From: Pirellulales bacterium
GTDB taxonomy: Bacteria; Planctomycetota; Planctomycetia; Pirellulales; Lacipirellulaceae
Assembly: GCA_022841705.1 (NCBI GenBank)
Contig: JALHQZ010000006.1
Coordinates: forward strand, 1 to 64,000
Reading direction: 5' to 3'
DNA: 64,000 nucleotides
Position 1 is the first letter of the stretch, and every line of letters starts with the position of its first letter. A program made the position numbers and the translations under genes. Below the pieces are notes generated by a model. It saw only the letters and a list, made by a program, of their open reading frames with translations, made no database searches and was not told the origin of the DNA. This document shows, one piece after another, positions 33,629 to 41,463 of this stretch.

Positions 33629-33660
33629 CGTTAGCCGCGCTCGCGTCAGCGGAGCGTGTT
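33629..33660. repeat. Dispersed repeat, GTTAGCCGCG...GCGGAGCGTGTT family
   Basis: GTTAGCCGCGCTCGCGTCAG followed by CGGAGCGTGTTG between bcp and rsfS. Matches 57348-57379 and 7529-7566 except for central substitutions. Confidence 0.75.
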
Positions 33661-33702
33661 GTATCCTGAGGAGAAACCGAAATTTCCACAACGATTCCAC
33701 CA

Positions 33703-34107
33703 GTGGCCGACACGACAGAACGAGACCGCCGCAGTTTGCAACTCGCGCTCGCCGCTGCGCGCACTGCGGAGGATAACCGGGCCGAAGAGATTGCGGTACT
33801 CGACATGCGCGAGATTACCCCGGTCTTCGACTACTTCGTCATCGCCACCGGCAACAGCCGGCGGCAGTTGCATGCGATTAGCGAGGAAATCGACCATCAT
33901 TTAGAAGATGAACTCGGCGACCATCGGATGGGGATTGAAGGGTATAGCGATAGCCGCTGGATTCTGTTGGACTACGGTTCGGTGGTGATTCACCTCTTCG
34001 ATGCCGAAACGCGGGAGTTCTACGCCCTTGAGGACCTGTGGAGCGAAGCCCCGCGGGTCGATCTGCCGTGGCGAGCTTCCGATCAAGCCGCCGCGGGTGC
34101 GGGGTAA
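33703..34107 (+). CDS. rsfS: Ribosomal silencing factor RsfS
   Basis: 134 residues; RsfS binds ribosomal protein L14 and blocks subunit joining in starvation. Family features are EIAVLDMREITPVFDYFVIATGNSRRQLHAISEEI and GIEGYSDSRWILLDYGSVVIHLFD. GTG start. The C-terminal tail after WSEAPRVDLPW is a short low-complexity extension. No nadD or leuS neighbour is seen, unlike many bacteria. Confidence 0.95.
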   Translation: MADTTERDRRSLQLALAAARTAEDNRAEEIAVLDMREITPVFDYFVIATGNSRRQLHAISEEIDHHLEDELGDHRMGIEGYSDSRWILLDYGSVVIHLFDAETREFYALEDLWSEAPRVDLPWRASDQAAAGAG

Positions 34108-34111
34108 TTTC

Positions 34112-34172
34112 TGTACGACGGGCTTCTCAGCCCGTCGCGCCTTTCTCGACGGGCTGAGAAGCCCGTCGTACA
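34112..34172. repeat. Perfect palindrome, TGTACGACGGGCTTCTCAGC family
   Basis: Left arm 34112-34137 and right arm 34147-34172 are exact inverted copies of 26 bases, starting TGTACGACGGGCTTCTCAGC. A shortened relative is at 36144-36171. It lies four bases before the argS ATG, so it could hide or expose the translation start. Confidence 0.92.
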
Positions 34173-34175
34173 TGT

Positions 34176-36137
34176 ATGAATATCCTCGCGGAACTCCGCC
34201 GCCGATTCGCCACTGCGATTGCAGCGCTCGCACCGGATAGCGGCGAACTCGTGGAACTCGTCCTGCCGAGCCAAGACGCCAAGTTCGGCGACTATCAAGC
34301 CAACTGCGCGATGCCCTTGGGTAAGAAGCTCGGCGCCCCGCCGCGGCAGATTGCCGAGCGACTCATCGCGGCGCTCGATGTGGCGGACCTGTGCGAGCCG
34401 CCGGAGATCGCCGGGCCGGGGTTCATCAATTTGCGGCTGCGCGCTGAGTGGCTGCTAACGAAGCTGCAAGTAGCCAGCGCCGATGTCGAACGGCGCGGAA
34501 TTGAACTGGCCGCGGCGCCGCGGACGTTCGTAGTTGATTACTCCTCGCCTAACGTCGCCAAGCCGATGCACGTGGGGCATATCCGCTCGACAGTCATCGG
34601 CGACGCGCTCTGCCGGGTGCTCAAGTTCCTTGGGCACCGGGTCATTAGTGACAACCACATCGGCGACTGGGGCACCCAGTTCGGGATGATCATCTACGGC
34701 TACAAACACTTTGTGGACGACGCGGCGCTCGCCCAAGCGCCGGTCCCCGAACTGAGCCGGCTCTACAAGTTGGTTAATCGGCTGATTGAGCACGAAGACC
34801 AGCGCGATAACCAGTTGCCCGCGTTGCGAACGAAGCTCGCGGAGCAAATGGAGCGGGCCCAATCGCTCTCCGCCCCGCCCGCCACCGGCGATGAGAAAGC
34901 CGACAAACAGCACGCCAAAAAAGTCCGCCAAGCGGAAGCGGTGGTGAGCGAACTACGCACGGAGTTGGCCGAACTCGAAGCGAAACTTGCCGCCTTTGCC
35001 GCCGACCCCGAACAGTCCAGGCTTGCTAAGGCGCACCCGCGAATCGGCGCCGCGGCGCTGGCGGAAACCGCCAAACTCCACGCTGGGGATGCCGAAAACG
35101 TCGCCCTCTGGCGGCGATTTCTGCCGGCGTGTTTGGAGGAAATCGACGAGACGTACCAAATGCTCGGCGTCACCTTCGATCATGCACTCGGCGAAAGTTT
35201 CTATCACGATCAGTTAGCCGGCGTCGTTGAGAAGCTGCAATCACAAGGAATCGCCGTCGAAGATGGCGGCGCCGTCTGCGTATTCCTTGATGGGCACGAG
35301 GCGCCGTTCATCGTCCGCAAGAAAGATGGCGCGTTCCTCTATGCGACGACGGACCTAGCGACCATCCACTATCGCCTCCGCGAGTGGCAGCCCGACGCGA
35401 TTCTCTATGTGGTGGACCATCGCCAGTCGCTCCACTTTGAGCAGTTATTCTCCACCGCGCGCAAAATGGGCTGCGGCGAGATGGAGCTCGTCCACGTGAG
35501 CTTCGGCACGGTGCTGGGCGAAGATGGCAAACCGTACAAAACGCGCAGCGGTTCGGCGGTGGGGCTGAAGGGGCTGCTCGATGAAGCGGTCGAGCGGGCG
35601 TATGAGATCGCCGCCAAAAGTCCCCAGATTACCTCCGAGGACGAGCGTCGCACCGCCGCCAAAAAAATTGGGATCGGGGCCATCAAGTACGCGGACCTCG
35701 CCCACAATCGCACGAGCGATTACGTCTTCAGCTATGACAAAATGCTGGCGATGAACGGCAACACAGCCGCCTACATGCAGTACAGCAATGCCCGGGTGAA
35801 AAGCATCTTCGCCCGCGGCGAGGTGAATATCGCCGCCCTCCGCACCAGCGGCGCCAAGATTCAGTTCAGCGCACCGGCGGAACGAGCGCTCGGCCTCGCG
35901 CTGTTGCAGTTCACCGAAGCGCTCGCGCGAGTAGCGAGCGACTATCGGCCCAACCACCTAACGGCATACTTGTTTGAGCTGGCGAGCCGTTATTCCGAGT
36001 TTTTCGAGCAGTGCCCCGTGCTGAAGGCGGAAGACGCCGCGCTCCGCGACAGCCGGCTGCTGCTGTGCGATCTCACCGCACGGACGATTGAGCAAGGGCT
36101 CGCACTGTTGGGGATTGAGACGGTCGAGCGGATGTAA
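34176..36137 (+). CDS. argS: Arginyl-tRNA synthetase with coiled-coil insert
   Basis: 653 residues, about 75 more than typical bacterial ArgS. N-terminal Add1 domain (MNILAELRRRFATAIAAL) is followed by SSPNVAKPMHVGHIRSTVIGD, the class I HIGH-equivalent. Residues about 205-290 form an extra charged, helical insert (EDQRDNQLPALRTKLAEQ...). Then come the KTRSG loop, the equivalent of KMSKS in ArgS, and a DALR anticodon-binding C-terminus. Activates Arg in a tRNA-dependent way. ATG at 34176 lies inside ATGTATGAA just after the palindrome. Confidence 0.97.
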   Translation: MNILAELRRRFATAIAALAPDSGELVELVLPSQDAKFGDYQANCAMPLGKKLGAPPRQIAERLIAALDVADLCEPPEIAGPGFINLRLRAEWLLTKLQVASADVERRGIELAAAPRTFVVDYSSPNVAKPMHVGHIRSTVIGDALCRVLKFLGHRVISDNHIGDWGTQFGMIIYGYKHFVDDAALAQAPVPELSRLYKLVNRLIEHEDQRDNQLPALRTKLAEQMERAQSLSAPPATGDEKADKQHAKKVRQAEAVVSELRTELAELEAKLAAFAADPEQSRLAKAHPRIGAAALAETAKLHAGDAENVALWRRFLPACLEEIDETYQMLGVTFDHALGESFYHDQLAGVVEKLQSQGIAVEDGGAVCVFLDGHEAPFIVRKKDGAFLYATTDLATIHYRLREWQPDAILYVVDHRQSLHFEQLFSTARKMGCGEMELVHVSFGTVLGEDGKPYKTRSGSAVGLKGLLDEAVERAYEIAAKSPQITSEDERRTAAKKIGIGAIKYADLAHNRTSDYVFSYDKMLAMNGNTAAYMQYSNARVKSIFARGEVNIAALRTSGAKIQFSAPAERALGLALLQFTEALARVASDYRPNHLTAYLFELASRYSEFFEQCPVLKAEDAALRDSRLLLCDLTARTIEQGLALLGIETVERM

Positions 36138-36143
36138 GCGTTC

Positions 36144-36171
36144 GTACGACGGGCTAGGAGCCTATCGTACA
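36144..36171. repeat. Short palindrome related to TGTACGACGGGCTTC
   Basis: CGTACGACGGGCTAGGAGCC and TATCGTACAG form a short, degenerate hairpin between argS and the PIN-TRAM gene. Confidence 0.6.
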
Positions 36172-36172
36172 G

Positions 36173-37192
36173 TTACGCCGCCTTATCAAATCGTCCGAAC
36201 ACCATCCGCCCAGCGCTCGTTTGTAGCACGCTGGTCACGGTGGCGGCGACGTTTTCGCCCACATGGTCGCGGCCCCCTTCGATGACCACCATCGTGCCAT
36301 CTTCGAGATAGCCGACCCCCTGCCCTGCTTCTTCGCCGGGACGAATGATCCGCACCACAATGTTTTCGCCCGGCAAGAAGACCTGTTTCAGCGCGTTCGA
36401 TAAATCGTTGAGGTTGATCACACCGACGTTCTGCAGCTTGGCCACTTTGTTGAGGTTGTAATCGTTGGTGACGACCTTGCCTTCGAGGTGCTTGGCCAAG
36501 AGCACCAGTTTTTGATCGACCGATTGGTTGACGAACTCCGGTAAGTCGCGATCAAAAATCACCAGCTCCACCTGCGGATCGTTTCGTAGTCGATTCAAAA
36601 TATCGAGCCCGCGCCGCCCGCGCGTGCGCTTCAGCTTATCACTGGAGTCGGCAATCGCTTGCAGTTCCGCGATCACGAACTGCGGCATCACCAGTTGGTT
36701 GTCGAGGATGCGGGCCTCCACTACGTCGGCAATGCGGCCATCGATCACCACGCTGGTGTCCAGCACCAACGGCTTGAGGCCTTTGATTTGTTTGGCGAAT
36801 TCCACATAGGGAATAATGAACCGAAAGTCATCCTTCGTTTGCAACAGTACGCTGATGCAGGAGTAGCACACGACCGACGCCAGCGCAAGCTGCAGCCAAT
36901 TGCTCAGCCAGCTGTTGCTCCCCGGCAAGACGGGCGTTAGGGCAACTTGCAGCACATAGGTGAGGAACAGCCCAATGATCAGTCCGAAGTAGACCGCGGT
37001 GATGATTTCGAGCCGCTTGCGACTAATGGCGATATCCGCCGCCAGCACGCCCCCTGCGACCAGCAGCACGCCGGCGAAACTAAGGATCGGTTTCCACCAC
37101 TCCTCGCCCGTCGCCAAATCGGAGTTGGCAAAACGGAACCCCAGCGCAATCGCGACCATCAGAAAGACGAGGCGCAGAATGATTAAGGGCAT
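36173..37192 (-). CDS. PIN/TRAM domain membrane protein (YacL-like)
   Basis: 339 residues. N-terminal four hydrophobic helices (about 1-110), then a PIN nuclease domain with acidic residues in LVLDTSVVIDGRIADV, FVIAELQAIADSSDKLKRTRGRRGLDIL and VTNDYNLNKVAKL, and a C-terminal TRAM domain (LPGENIVVRIIRPGEEAGQGVGYLEDGTMVVI). Same order as YacL of Bacillus. PIN domains are usually RNases; the membrane part suggests RNA processing at the membrane. Transcribed alone. Confidence 0.9.
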   Translation of the reverse strand: MPLIILRLVFLMVAIALGFRFANSDLATGEEWWKPILSFAGVLLVAGGVLAADIAISRKRLEIITAVYFGLIIGLFLTYVLQVALTPVLPGSNSWLSNWLQLALASVVCYSCISVLLQTKDDFRFIIPYVEFAKQIKGLKPLVLDTSVVIDGRIADVVEARILDNQLVMPQFVIAELQAIADSSDKLKRTRGRRGLDILNRLRNDPQVELVIFDRDLPEFVNQSVDQKLVLLAKHLEGKVVTNDYNLNKVAKLQNVGVINLNDLSNALKQVFLPGENIVVRIIRPGEEAGQGVGYLEDGTMVVIEGGRDHVGENVAATVTSVLQTSAGRMVFGRFDKAA

Positions 37193-37387
37193 GTTCGCAG
37201 AGCCTTGATGCGCGAGGCAGGCGATTCAAGCGCGCGGCGCGCACTCCGAACCTCTAATTGCCTGTGGACGGCCCCCCGACCGATCCAGCCTTCATTCTAT
37301 CCGCGGATGGCCGCTATACCAGCAGCGGCAGCAGTCGCAGCACATTCCCGAATTGACCCTGCCCGGTGCAATCGGCACAACCGGCGC

Positions 37388-37468
37388 GGGCGCCACTGGC
37401 GTGCCGCCAGTGGGGTTGAGGGTACAAGCCCCATCCCTCATTCCACTGGCGGCACGCCAGTGGCGCCC
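37388..37468. repeat. Perfect palindrome, GGGCGCCACTGGCGTGCC family
   Basis: Left arm 37388-37413 and right arm 37443-37468 are exact 26-base inverted copies; the core CCACTGGCG-GC-CGCCAGTGG is itself palindromic. It occupies the gap before dgt; the rest of the roughly 290 bases from 37193 to 37484 shows no other feature. Confidence 0.9.
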
Positions 37469-37484
37469 ACACTCGAACGAAGCG

Positions 37485-38594
37485 TCAGCCGGACTCTCGT
37501 TGAGCGCGCCGCCACGGCGCCAGAACGGCGCGATCCGTAAAACTGGAAAGGTAATCCGCCACCGCCCGCTCCGGTCCCGCCTCCTGTGCGATCTCCCGGT
37601 AAGGCAGCGGCAGATCATCCGCGGCGAGCAGATGCCGCTGATACAGCTCATCGAGCGCTGCAATCGCTTCAGTGCGATGCGTGAGCACCCGCGGATGGCG
37701 GTACACCTGGCGAAACAGGAGGGCTTGAAACTCGCGTTTGAGTTCCGCCATTTCGCGCGACGGCGCCGCGAGTAACGGCGCTTGCTGCACATCGGTGAGT
37801 GATTTGATCCCCTGCTCGGCGATTCTCGCTGTAGTGGCCGCGTGCAAATCACTCGCTTGCCAGTCGAGGAGTTCGTGGATCACACACCGCCGGTGGGCGT
37901 CAGCTGACAAGTTGGTGTAGCGCTGCGCGACGCGCGCCGTCGCCCGGCGCCATTTCTCGGTTTGCGAAAGTTCCGCCGGCGTGATCATTCCCAGCACCAG
38001 TGCGTCGTCCGCATCGTGCGCATCATATGCTACGCTATCCGCCGCATCCACGACTTGCACCTCCAGTGGTGGCTGCTCGGCCGCGGCGCCCTTCTCCGCT
38101 CGCCGGCGCTGCCCTGCCAGCACTTCGTGCGAAAGATTGAGACCAGGAAACTCCGGATAGCGTTCTTCCAGCCGCGTGAAGATGCGCAGCGCTTGGGCGT
38201 TGTGATTGAACCCGCCAACGTGCCGCAACCGCTCGTTCAGGAGCTCCTCTCCGGCGTGGCCGAACGGCGGATGGCCGACATCGTGTGCCAGTGCAAGCGC
38301 TTCGACCAAATCCTCGTTCAGCGCGAGCGCCCGTGCGAGTGTCCTGGCGACTGACGCCACTTCCAGCGTATGAGTGAGCCGTGTGCGGTGGTAATCGCCC
38401 AGATCGCCCGTGAAGACCTGCGTCTTGTGCGCCAGCCGCCGGTACGCCGCGCTGTGGATGATCCGGTCCCGATCGCGCTGGAATGGCGAGCGCCAGGGAT
38501 GTGCCGGTTCCGGATGTGTGCGTCCCGCCGACGCCGCGCTCGCCAGCGCGTACGGCGCCAAGATCAATCGCTCCCGCTCTACGTAATTCATCAT
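37485..38594 (-). CDS. dgt: Deoxynucleoside triphosphate triphosphohydrolase
   Basis: 369 residues from ATG 38594. HD-domain dNTPase: RRLAHKTQVFTGDLGDYHRTRLTHTLEVASVART, metal ligands in ALAHDVGHPPFGHAGE and VQVVDAADSVAYDAHD. Such enzymes hydrolyse dNTPs to deoxynucleoside and PPPi, controlling the dNTP pool. An in-frame extension to 38663 runs through a palindromic element and is rejected. A dispersed repeat adjoins the start. Confidence 0.93.
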   Translation of the reverse strand: MMNYVERERLILAPYALASAASAGRTHPEPAHPWRSPFQRDRDRIIHSAAYRRLAHKTQVFTGDLGDYHRTRLTHTLEVASVARTLARALALNEDLVEALALAHDVGHPPFGHAGEELLNERLRHVGGFNHNAQALRIFTRLEERYPEFPGLNLSHEVLAGQRRRAEKGAAAEQPPLEVQVVDAADSVAYDAHDADDALVLGMITPAELSQTEKWRRATARVAQRYTNLSADAHRRCVIHELLDWQASDLHAATTARIAEQGIKSLTDVQQAPLLAAPSREMAELKREFQALLFRQVYRHPRVLTHRTEAIAALDELYQRHLLAADDLPLPYREIAQEAGPERAVADYLSSFTDRAVLAPWRRAQRESG

Positions 38595-38707
38595 CAGCCG
38601 TCGGGCGCCCATGTTTTCAGGTACGTGGCCCGGTCGATAGAGACGGTTGCACCATTCAATCATGACCGGGGCCGTTTGAAACCAGAACTGCCGCCCGGCG
38701 GCTGATG
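38592..38707. repeat. Palindromic element, ATCAGCCGTCGGGCGCCC family, copy 1
   Basis: ATCAGCCGTCGGGCGCCCAT at the left and CGCCCGGCGGCTGATGG at the right enclose a GGCCCGGTCG/CCGGGGCC core. A second copy is at 45006-45107. It overlaps the dgt start, on the side where an upstream extension would otherwise be called. Confidence 0.75.
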
Positions 38708-38723
38708 GTTGTTACACCATTGT

Positions 38724-39344
38724 CTACTTCGCCGCGCGGTCGAGTGAATCCAGCATTTCCGTAAACTTCTCGCGGTGCGCCTCGACCAGCTTCGCCGGAC
38801 CGGTCAGCTTGATGAAATAATCGCCGAACAATTTCGTTTCGATGATCGCGCCGAGCAGCGCGTGCTCCGGCAGTTCCACCTTCGGTCCGAACGGGCCGCG
38901 CGGAGTGTCGAGATACGTGCCAGCGATTTCGACCGTGTGAACCGGCATGGCGTCGACTTCGCGCTCGTCCAGCTTGGCTTGTTCGAGCGGGATGGCGCCC
39001 TCGGGGCCGCGGAACTGGGCCAGCCAGCGGGCGATGTTACCTTCCACACCGCCGCCGGAAGGCATGATGGTTAAGCGCCCGGGCGACTTTTCGTCATCCG
39101 CGTTCGGCACGGCGAACTCCGCTTCGATGATGTTGTTCCGCGGTTTCACCTGCTTCCATTCGCCAGGCATCTGGGCCGTGAGCTTGCCGTCGGCAAGCGA
39201 AACCTCGTACGGCTGCGGCTCCTCGGCGGCTTCCGTTGCTGGAGCGGCGGGTTCGGCGATGGCCGAATCCTGGGCCTTAGTCGGTTCAGCGGGCATCAGG
39301 AAACCTCCCAGGAAGATCGGAATGTAAACGGCTGGAAATCGCAT
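38724..39344 (-). CDS. Hypothetical secreted protein
   Basis: 206 residues; signal peptide of about 24 residues (MRFPAVYIPIFLGGFLMPAEPTKA), acidic low-complexity stretch to about residue 48, then a beta-rich domain (VSLADGKLTAQMPGEWKQVKPRNNIIEAEFAVP, LTIMPSGGGVEGNIARWLAQFRGPEG) recurring in planctomycete secreted proteins. Start chosen for the signal peptide. No catalytic motif; function unknown. Confidence 0.7.
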   Translation of the reverse strand: MRFPAVYIPIFLGGFLMPAEPTKAQDSAIAEPAAPATEAAEEPQPYEVSLADGKLTAQMPGEWKQVKPRNNIIEAEFAVPNADDEKSPGRLTIMPSGGGVEGNIARWLAQFRGPEGAIPLEQAKLDEREVDAMPVHTVEIAGTYLDTPRGPFGPKVELPEHALLGAIIETKLFGDYFIKLTGPAKLVEAHREKFTEMLDSLDRAAK

Positions 39345-39466
39345 GGTCTTCGCCTCCGCGGATGGATTCTGGCCGTAAATCGGCCGCACGTTGAATCCTA
39401 CCCGGCCCGTCCCGCGTGCCAAGCGGCGGCGGTAATTCGAGCCGCAAATCGTGTTCCGATCCGCCC

Positions 39467-39494
39467 TTCCAAGCGCGCCCCAATTTGCTACAAT
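39467..39494 (+). promoter_or_regulatory. Weak predicted promoter of the rpmI-rplT unit
   Basis: TTCCAA (39467-39472) and TACAAT (39489-39494, five of six to TATAAT) separated by 16 bases; predicted start about 39501, 54 bases before rpmI. The -35 is weak. No infC gene is present upstream, as would be usual in many bacteria. Confidence 0.4.
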
Positions 39495-39554
39495 GCGGGG
39501 CTACCAATCCGAACACAACTCCAAGCGGGGCCAGCGGCCCTAAGCGAGCCCATC

Positions 39555-39758
39555 ATGCCCAAGATGAAGACCCACAAAGGGACCAAAAAGCGTTTCCGCC
39601 TGTCGGCCAAGGGCAAGGCGATGCACCGCAGTGCCGGCACCGGCCACTTGGCTTCGCGAACCAGCTCAAAGCGCAAGCGCCAGTTGCGCGGCACCAAGAG
39701 CGCCGACAGCAGCGACTTGAAGGTCATCGTGCGAGCGCTGGCCGGTAACAGCTACTAA
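39555..39758 (+). CDS. rpmI: Ribosomal protein bL35
   Basis: 67 residues, highly basic. MPKMKTHKGTKKRFRLSAKGKAMHRSAGTGHLASRTSSKRKRQLRGTK is the L35 signature. Component of the large ribosomal subunit. First gene of the rpmI-rplT-pheS-pheT row. A long palindrome separates it from rplT. Confidence 0.97.
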   Translation: MPKMKTHKGTKKRFRLSAKGKAMHRSAGTGHLASRTSSKRKRQLRGTKSADSSDLKVIVRALAGNSY

Positions 39759-39759
39759 G

Positions 39760-39819
39760 GGGTGAGTCGTGAGTGGTGATTCGTGAATCGACTCACCACT
39801 CACGAATTACGACTCACCC
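39760..39819. repeat. Palindromic element, GGGTGAGTCGTGAGTGGTGA family
   Basis: Left arm from 39760 and right arm to 39819 (ends ACTCACGAATTACGACTCACCC) form a near-perfect inverted repeat between rpmI and rplT. A half-site TTCACCAATCACGATTCACC follows the gene at 53384 (about 54031). Confidence 0.88.
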
Positions 39820-39904
39820 ACACGGCTCGCCGGGTTCCCCAACTGCGAAGAAGTCACTTCGACTTCCGCGACCTGGGCGATGCACTTCTGAAGGATTTTT
39901 TGCG

Positions 39905-40261
39905 ATGAGGACCACCGTTGGCGCCGCTCGGCGGCGTAAAAAGAATCGGCTCTTCAAGAGCGCTAAGGGTTACACGGGCGGCCGGGGCAGTCTGCTCCGC
40001 AGCATGAAGGAAACGGTCGTTCGGGCCGGGGCCTTCTCGTTCCGCGACCGCAAGGTTCGCGCCCGGGAGTTCCGCAAGCTGTGGATCATCCGCATCAACG
40101 CCGCCGCTCGCGAGCGCGGCCTGCGCTACAGCGAGTTCATCGCCGGCCTCACCAAAGCGAACTTGCAGCTCGACCGCAAGACGCTTTCCGAAATGGCGAT
40201 CCACGACCCGGCGGGCTTCGACGCGGTCTTCGCCAAGGTGAAGCAAGCGCTCGGCGCATAG
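39905..40261 (+). CDS. rplT: Ribosomal protein bL20
   Basis: 118 residues. MRTTVGAARRRKKNRLFKSAKGYTGGRGSLLRSMKE and ELWIIRINAAARERGLRYSEFIAGL match L20, an early 50S assembly factor that also autoregulates its operon in other bacteria. ATG at 39905 preferred over an upstream in-frame start (39773) that lies in the palindrome region. It is followed 20 bases later by pheS. Confidence 0.97.
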   Translation: MRTTVGAARRRKKNRLFKSAKGYTGGRGSLLRSMKETVVRAGAFSFRDRKVRAREFRKLWIIRINAAARERGLRYSEFIAGLTKANLQLDRKTLSEMAIHDPAGFDAVFAKVKQALGA

Positions 40262-40281
40262 GTCAGAGGAGTAACGACCTC

Positions 40282-41349
40282 GTGGCCCTTTCGGACTTTA
40301 TTGCTCAGCTCGATGTCCTCGAAGCCGAAGCGACGCGCGCGTTTGGCGCCGTCGCCGATGCCGCCGCGCTTGAAGCAGCGCGGGTCGAGTACGTCGGAGC
40401 CAAAGCGGGCAAGCTAAAGGAAGCCCAGCAAGGGCTCGGCAAAGTTGACAAGGCCGACAAGCCCGCGGCCGGCAAGAAGTTCAACGAAGCGAAGACGGCC
40501 ATCGAAGCGGCGCTCGCCGCGGCGCAGGAACGCCTCGCCGTCGGCGCCGAGACTTCCGCCCAAGCCGCGTTCGACATTACCCGCCCTGGCCGGCCGCTGC
40601 GGCTTGGCAAACTCCATCCGATCACACAAACGATCGAGCGGATGAAGGAAATCATGGGCCGGCTGGGCTTCACCGCCGTCGAAGGCCCGGAGATCGAGGA
40701 CAACTGGCACAACTTCGAAGCGCTCAACATTCCGCTCTCGCACCCGGCCCGCGACCCGCTTGATAATTTTTATTTGGCGACCGCCGCGGCTTCGGGTGAA
40801 CTGAATGAAGCGACCGGTCCCGATGGCAAGCCGCTGCTCCTGCGCAGCCAAACCAGCACCGTGCAAATCCGGGTGATGGAAAAGACCCCACCGCCGGTGC
40901 GCATCGTGTCGCTCGGCCGGGTCTACCGCCCCGACACGGCCGACGCCACGCACTACCCGATGTTCCACCAGATCGAAGGTCTCTTGGTCGATCGCGGCGT
41001 GACAATGGCGGAACTTAAAAGCACGCTGCGGATGTTCTGCCAAGCGTACTTCGGCGGTGACGACGATGTGCACATTCGCTTCCGCACCAGCTTCTTCCCT
41101 TTCACCGAGCCGAGCGTGGAAGTGGACATGAACTGGCCCAAGAAAGCAGGCGGCACCGGTGGCTGGATGGAAATGGGGGGCGCCGGCATGGTCGACCCCA
41201 ACGTCCTCCGCGCCGTCGGCTACGACCCCGAGCAGGTGACCGGCTTCGCCTTCGGCCTCGGCGTCGAACGCATCTGCATGCGGCAACATAAAGTGCGCGA
41301 CATCCGCGATTTGTACACGAACGACGTGCGGTTCCTGGCGCAGTTCTAG
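40282..41349 (+). CDS. pheS: Phenylalanyl-tRNA synthetase alpha subunit
   Basis: 355 residues, class II catalytic subunit. N-terminal coiled coil (about 1-95) then HPITQTIERMKEIMGRLGFTAVEGPEIEDNWHNFEALNIP, motif 2 VYRPDTADATHYPMFHQIEGLLVD and motif 3 FGLGVERICM. GTG at 40282 with AGAGGAG upstream; the open frame extends to 40081 into rplT but the first part has no homology. Partner of PheT downstream. Confidence 0.97.
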   Translation: MALSDFIAQLDVLEAEATRAFGAVADAAALEAARVEYVGAKAGKLKEAQQGLGKVDKADKPAAGKKFNEAKTAIEAALAAAQERLAVGAETSAQAAFDITRPGRPLRLGKLHPITQTIERMKEIMGRLGFTAVEGPEIEDNWHNFEALNIPLSHPARDPLDNFYLATAAASGELNEATGPDGKPLLLRSQTSTVQIRVMEKTPPPVRIVSLGRVYRPDTADATHYPMFHQIEGLLVDRGVTMAELKSTLRMFCQAYFGGDDDVHIRFRTSFFPFTEPSVEVDMNWPKKAGGTGGWMEMGGAGMVDPNVLRAVGYDPEQVTGFAFGLGVERICMRQHKVRDIRDLYTNDVRFLAQF

Positions 41350-41366
41350 GTTATTGCTCACAACCT

Positions 41367-41432
41367 CATTGGTCATTTCGGCTTGGTCATTGGTGCTTCG
41401 AATGACCAATGACCAAGCCGAAATGACCAATG
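41367..41432. repeat. Perfect palindrome, CATTGGTCATTTCGGCTTGG family, copy 1
   Basis: Left arm 41367-41394 and right arm 41405-41432 are exact 28-base inverted copies inside the pheS-pheT operon, starting CATTGGTCATTTCGGCTTGG. Second copy at 55348-55410, nested in another palindrome. Confidence 0.92.
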
Positions 41433-41463
41433 AACGAAGAATCCCTCGCGGTTCCCAACTCCC

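Noticed and set aside
38595..38663. N-terminal extension of the dGTPase
   Set aside because: The extra 23 codons translate a palindromic element that also occurs at 45007, so the conserved start is 38594.
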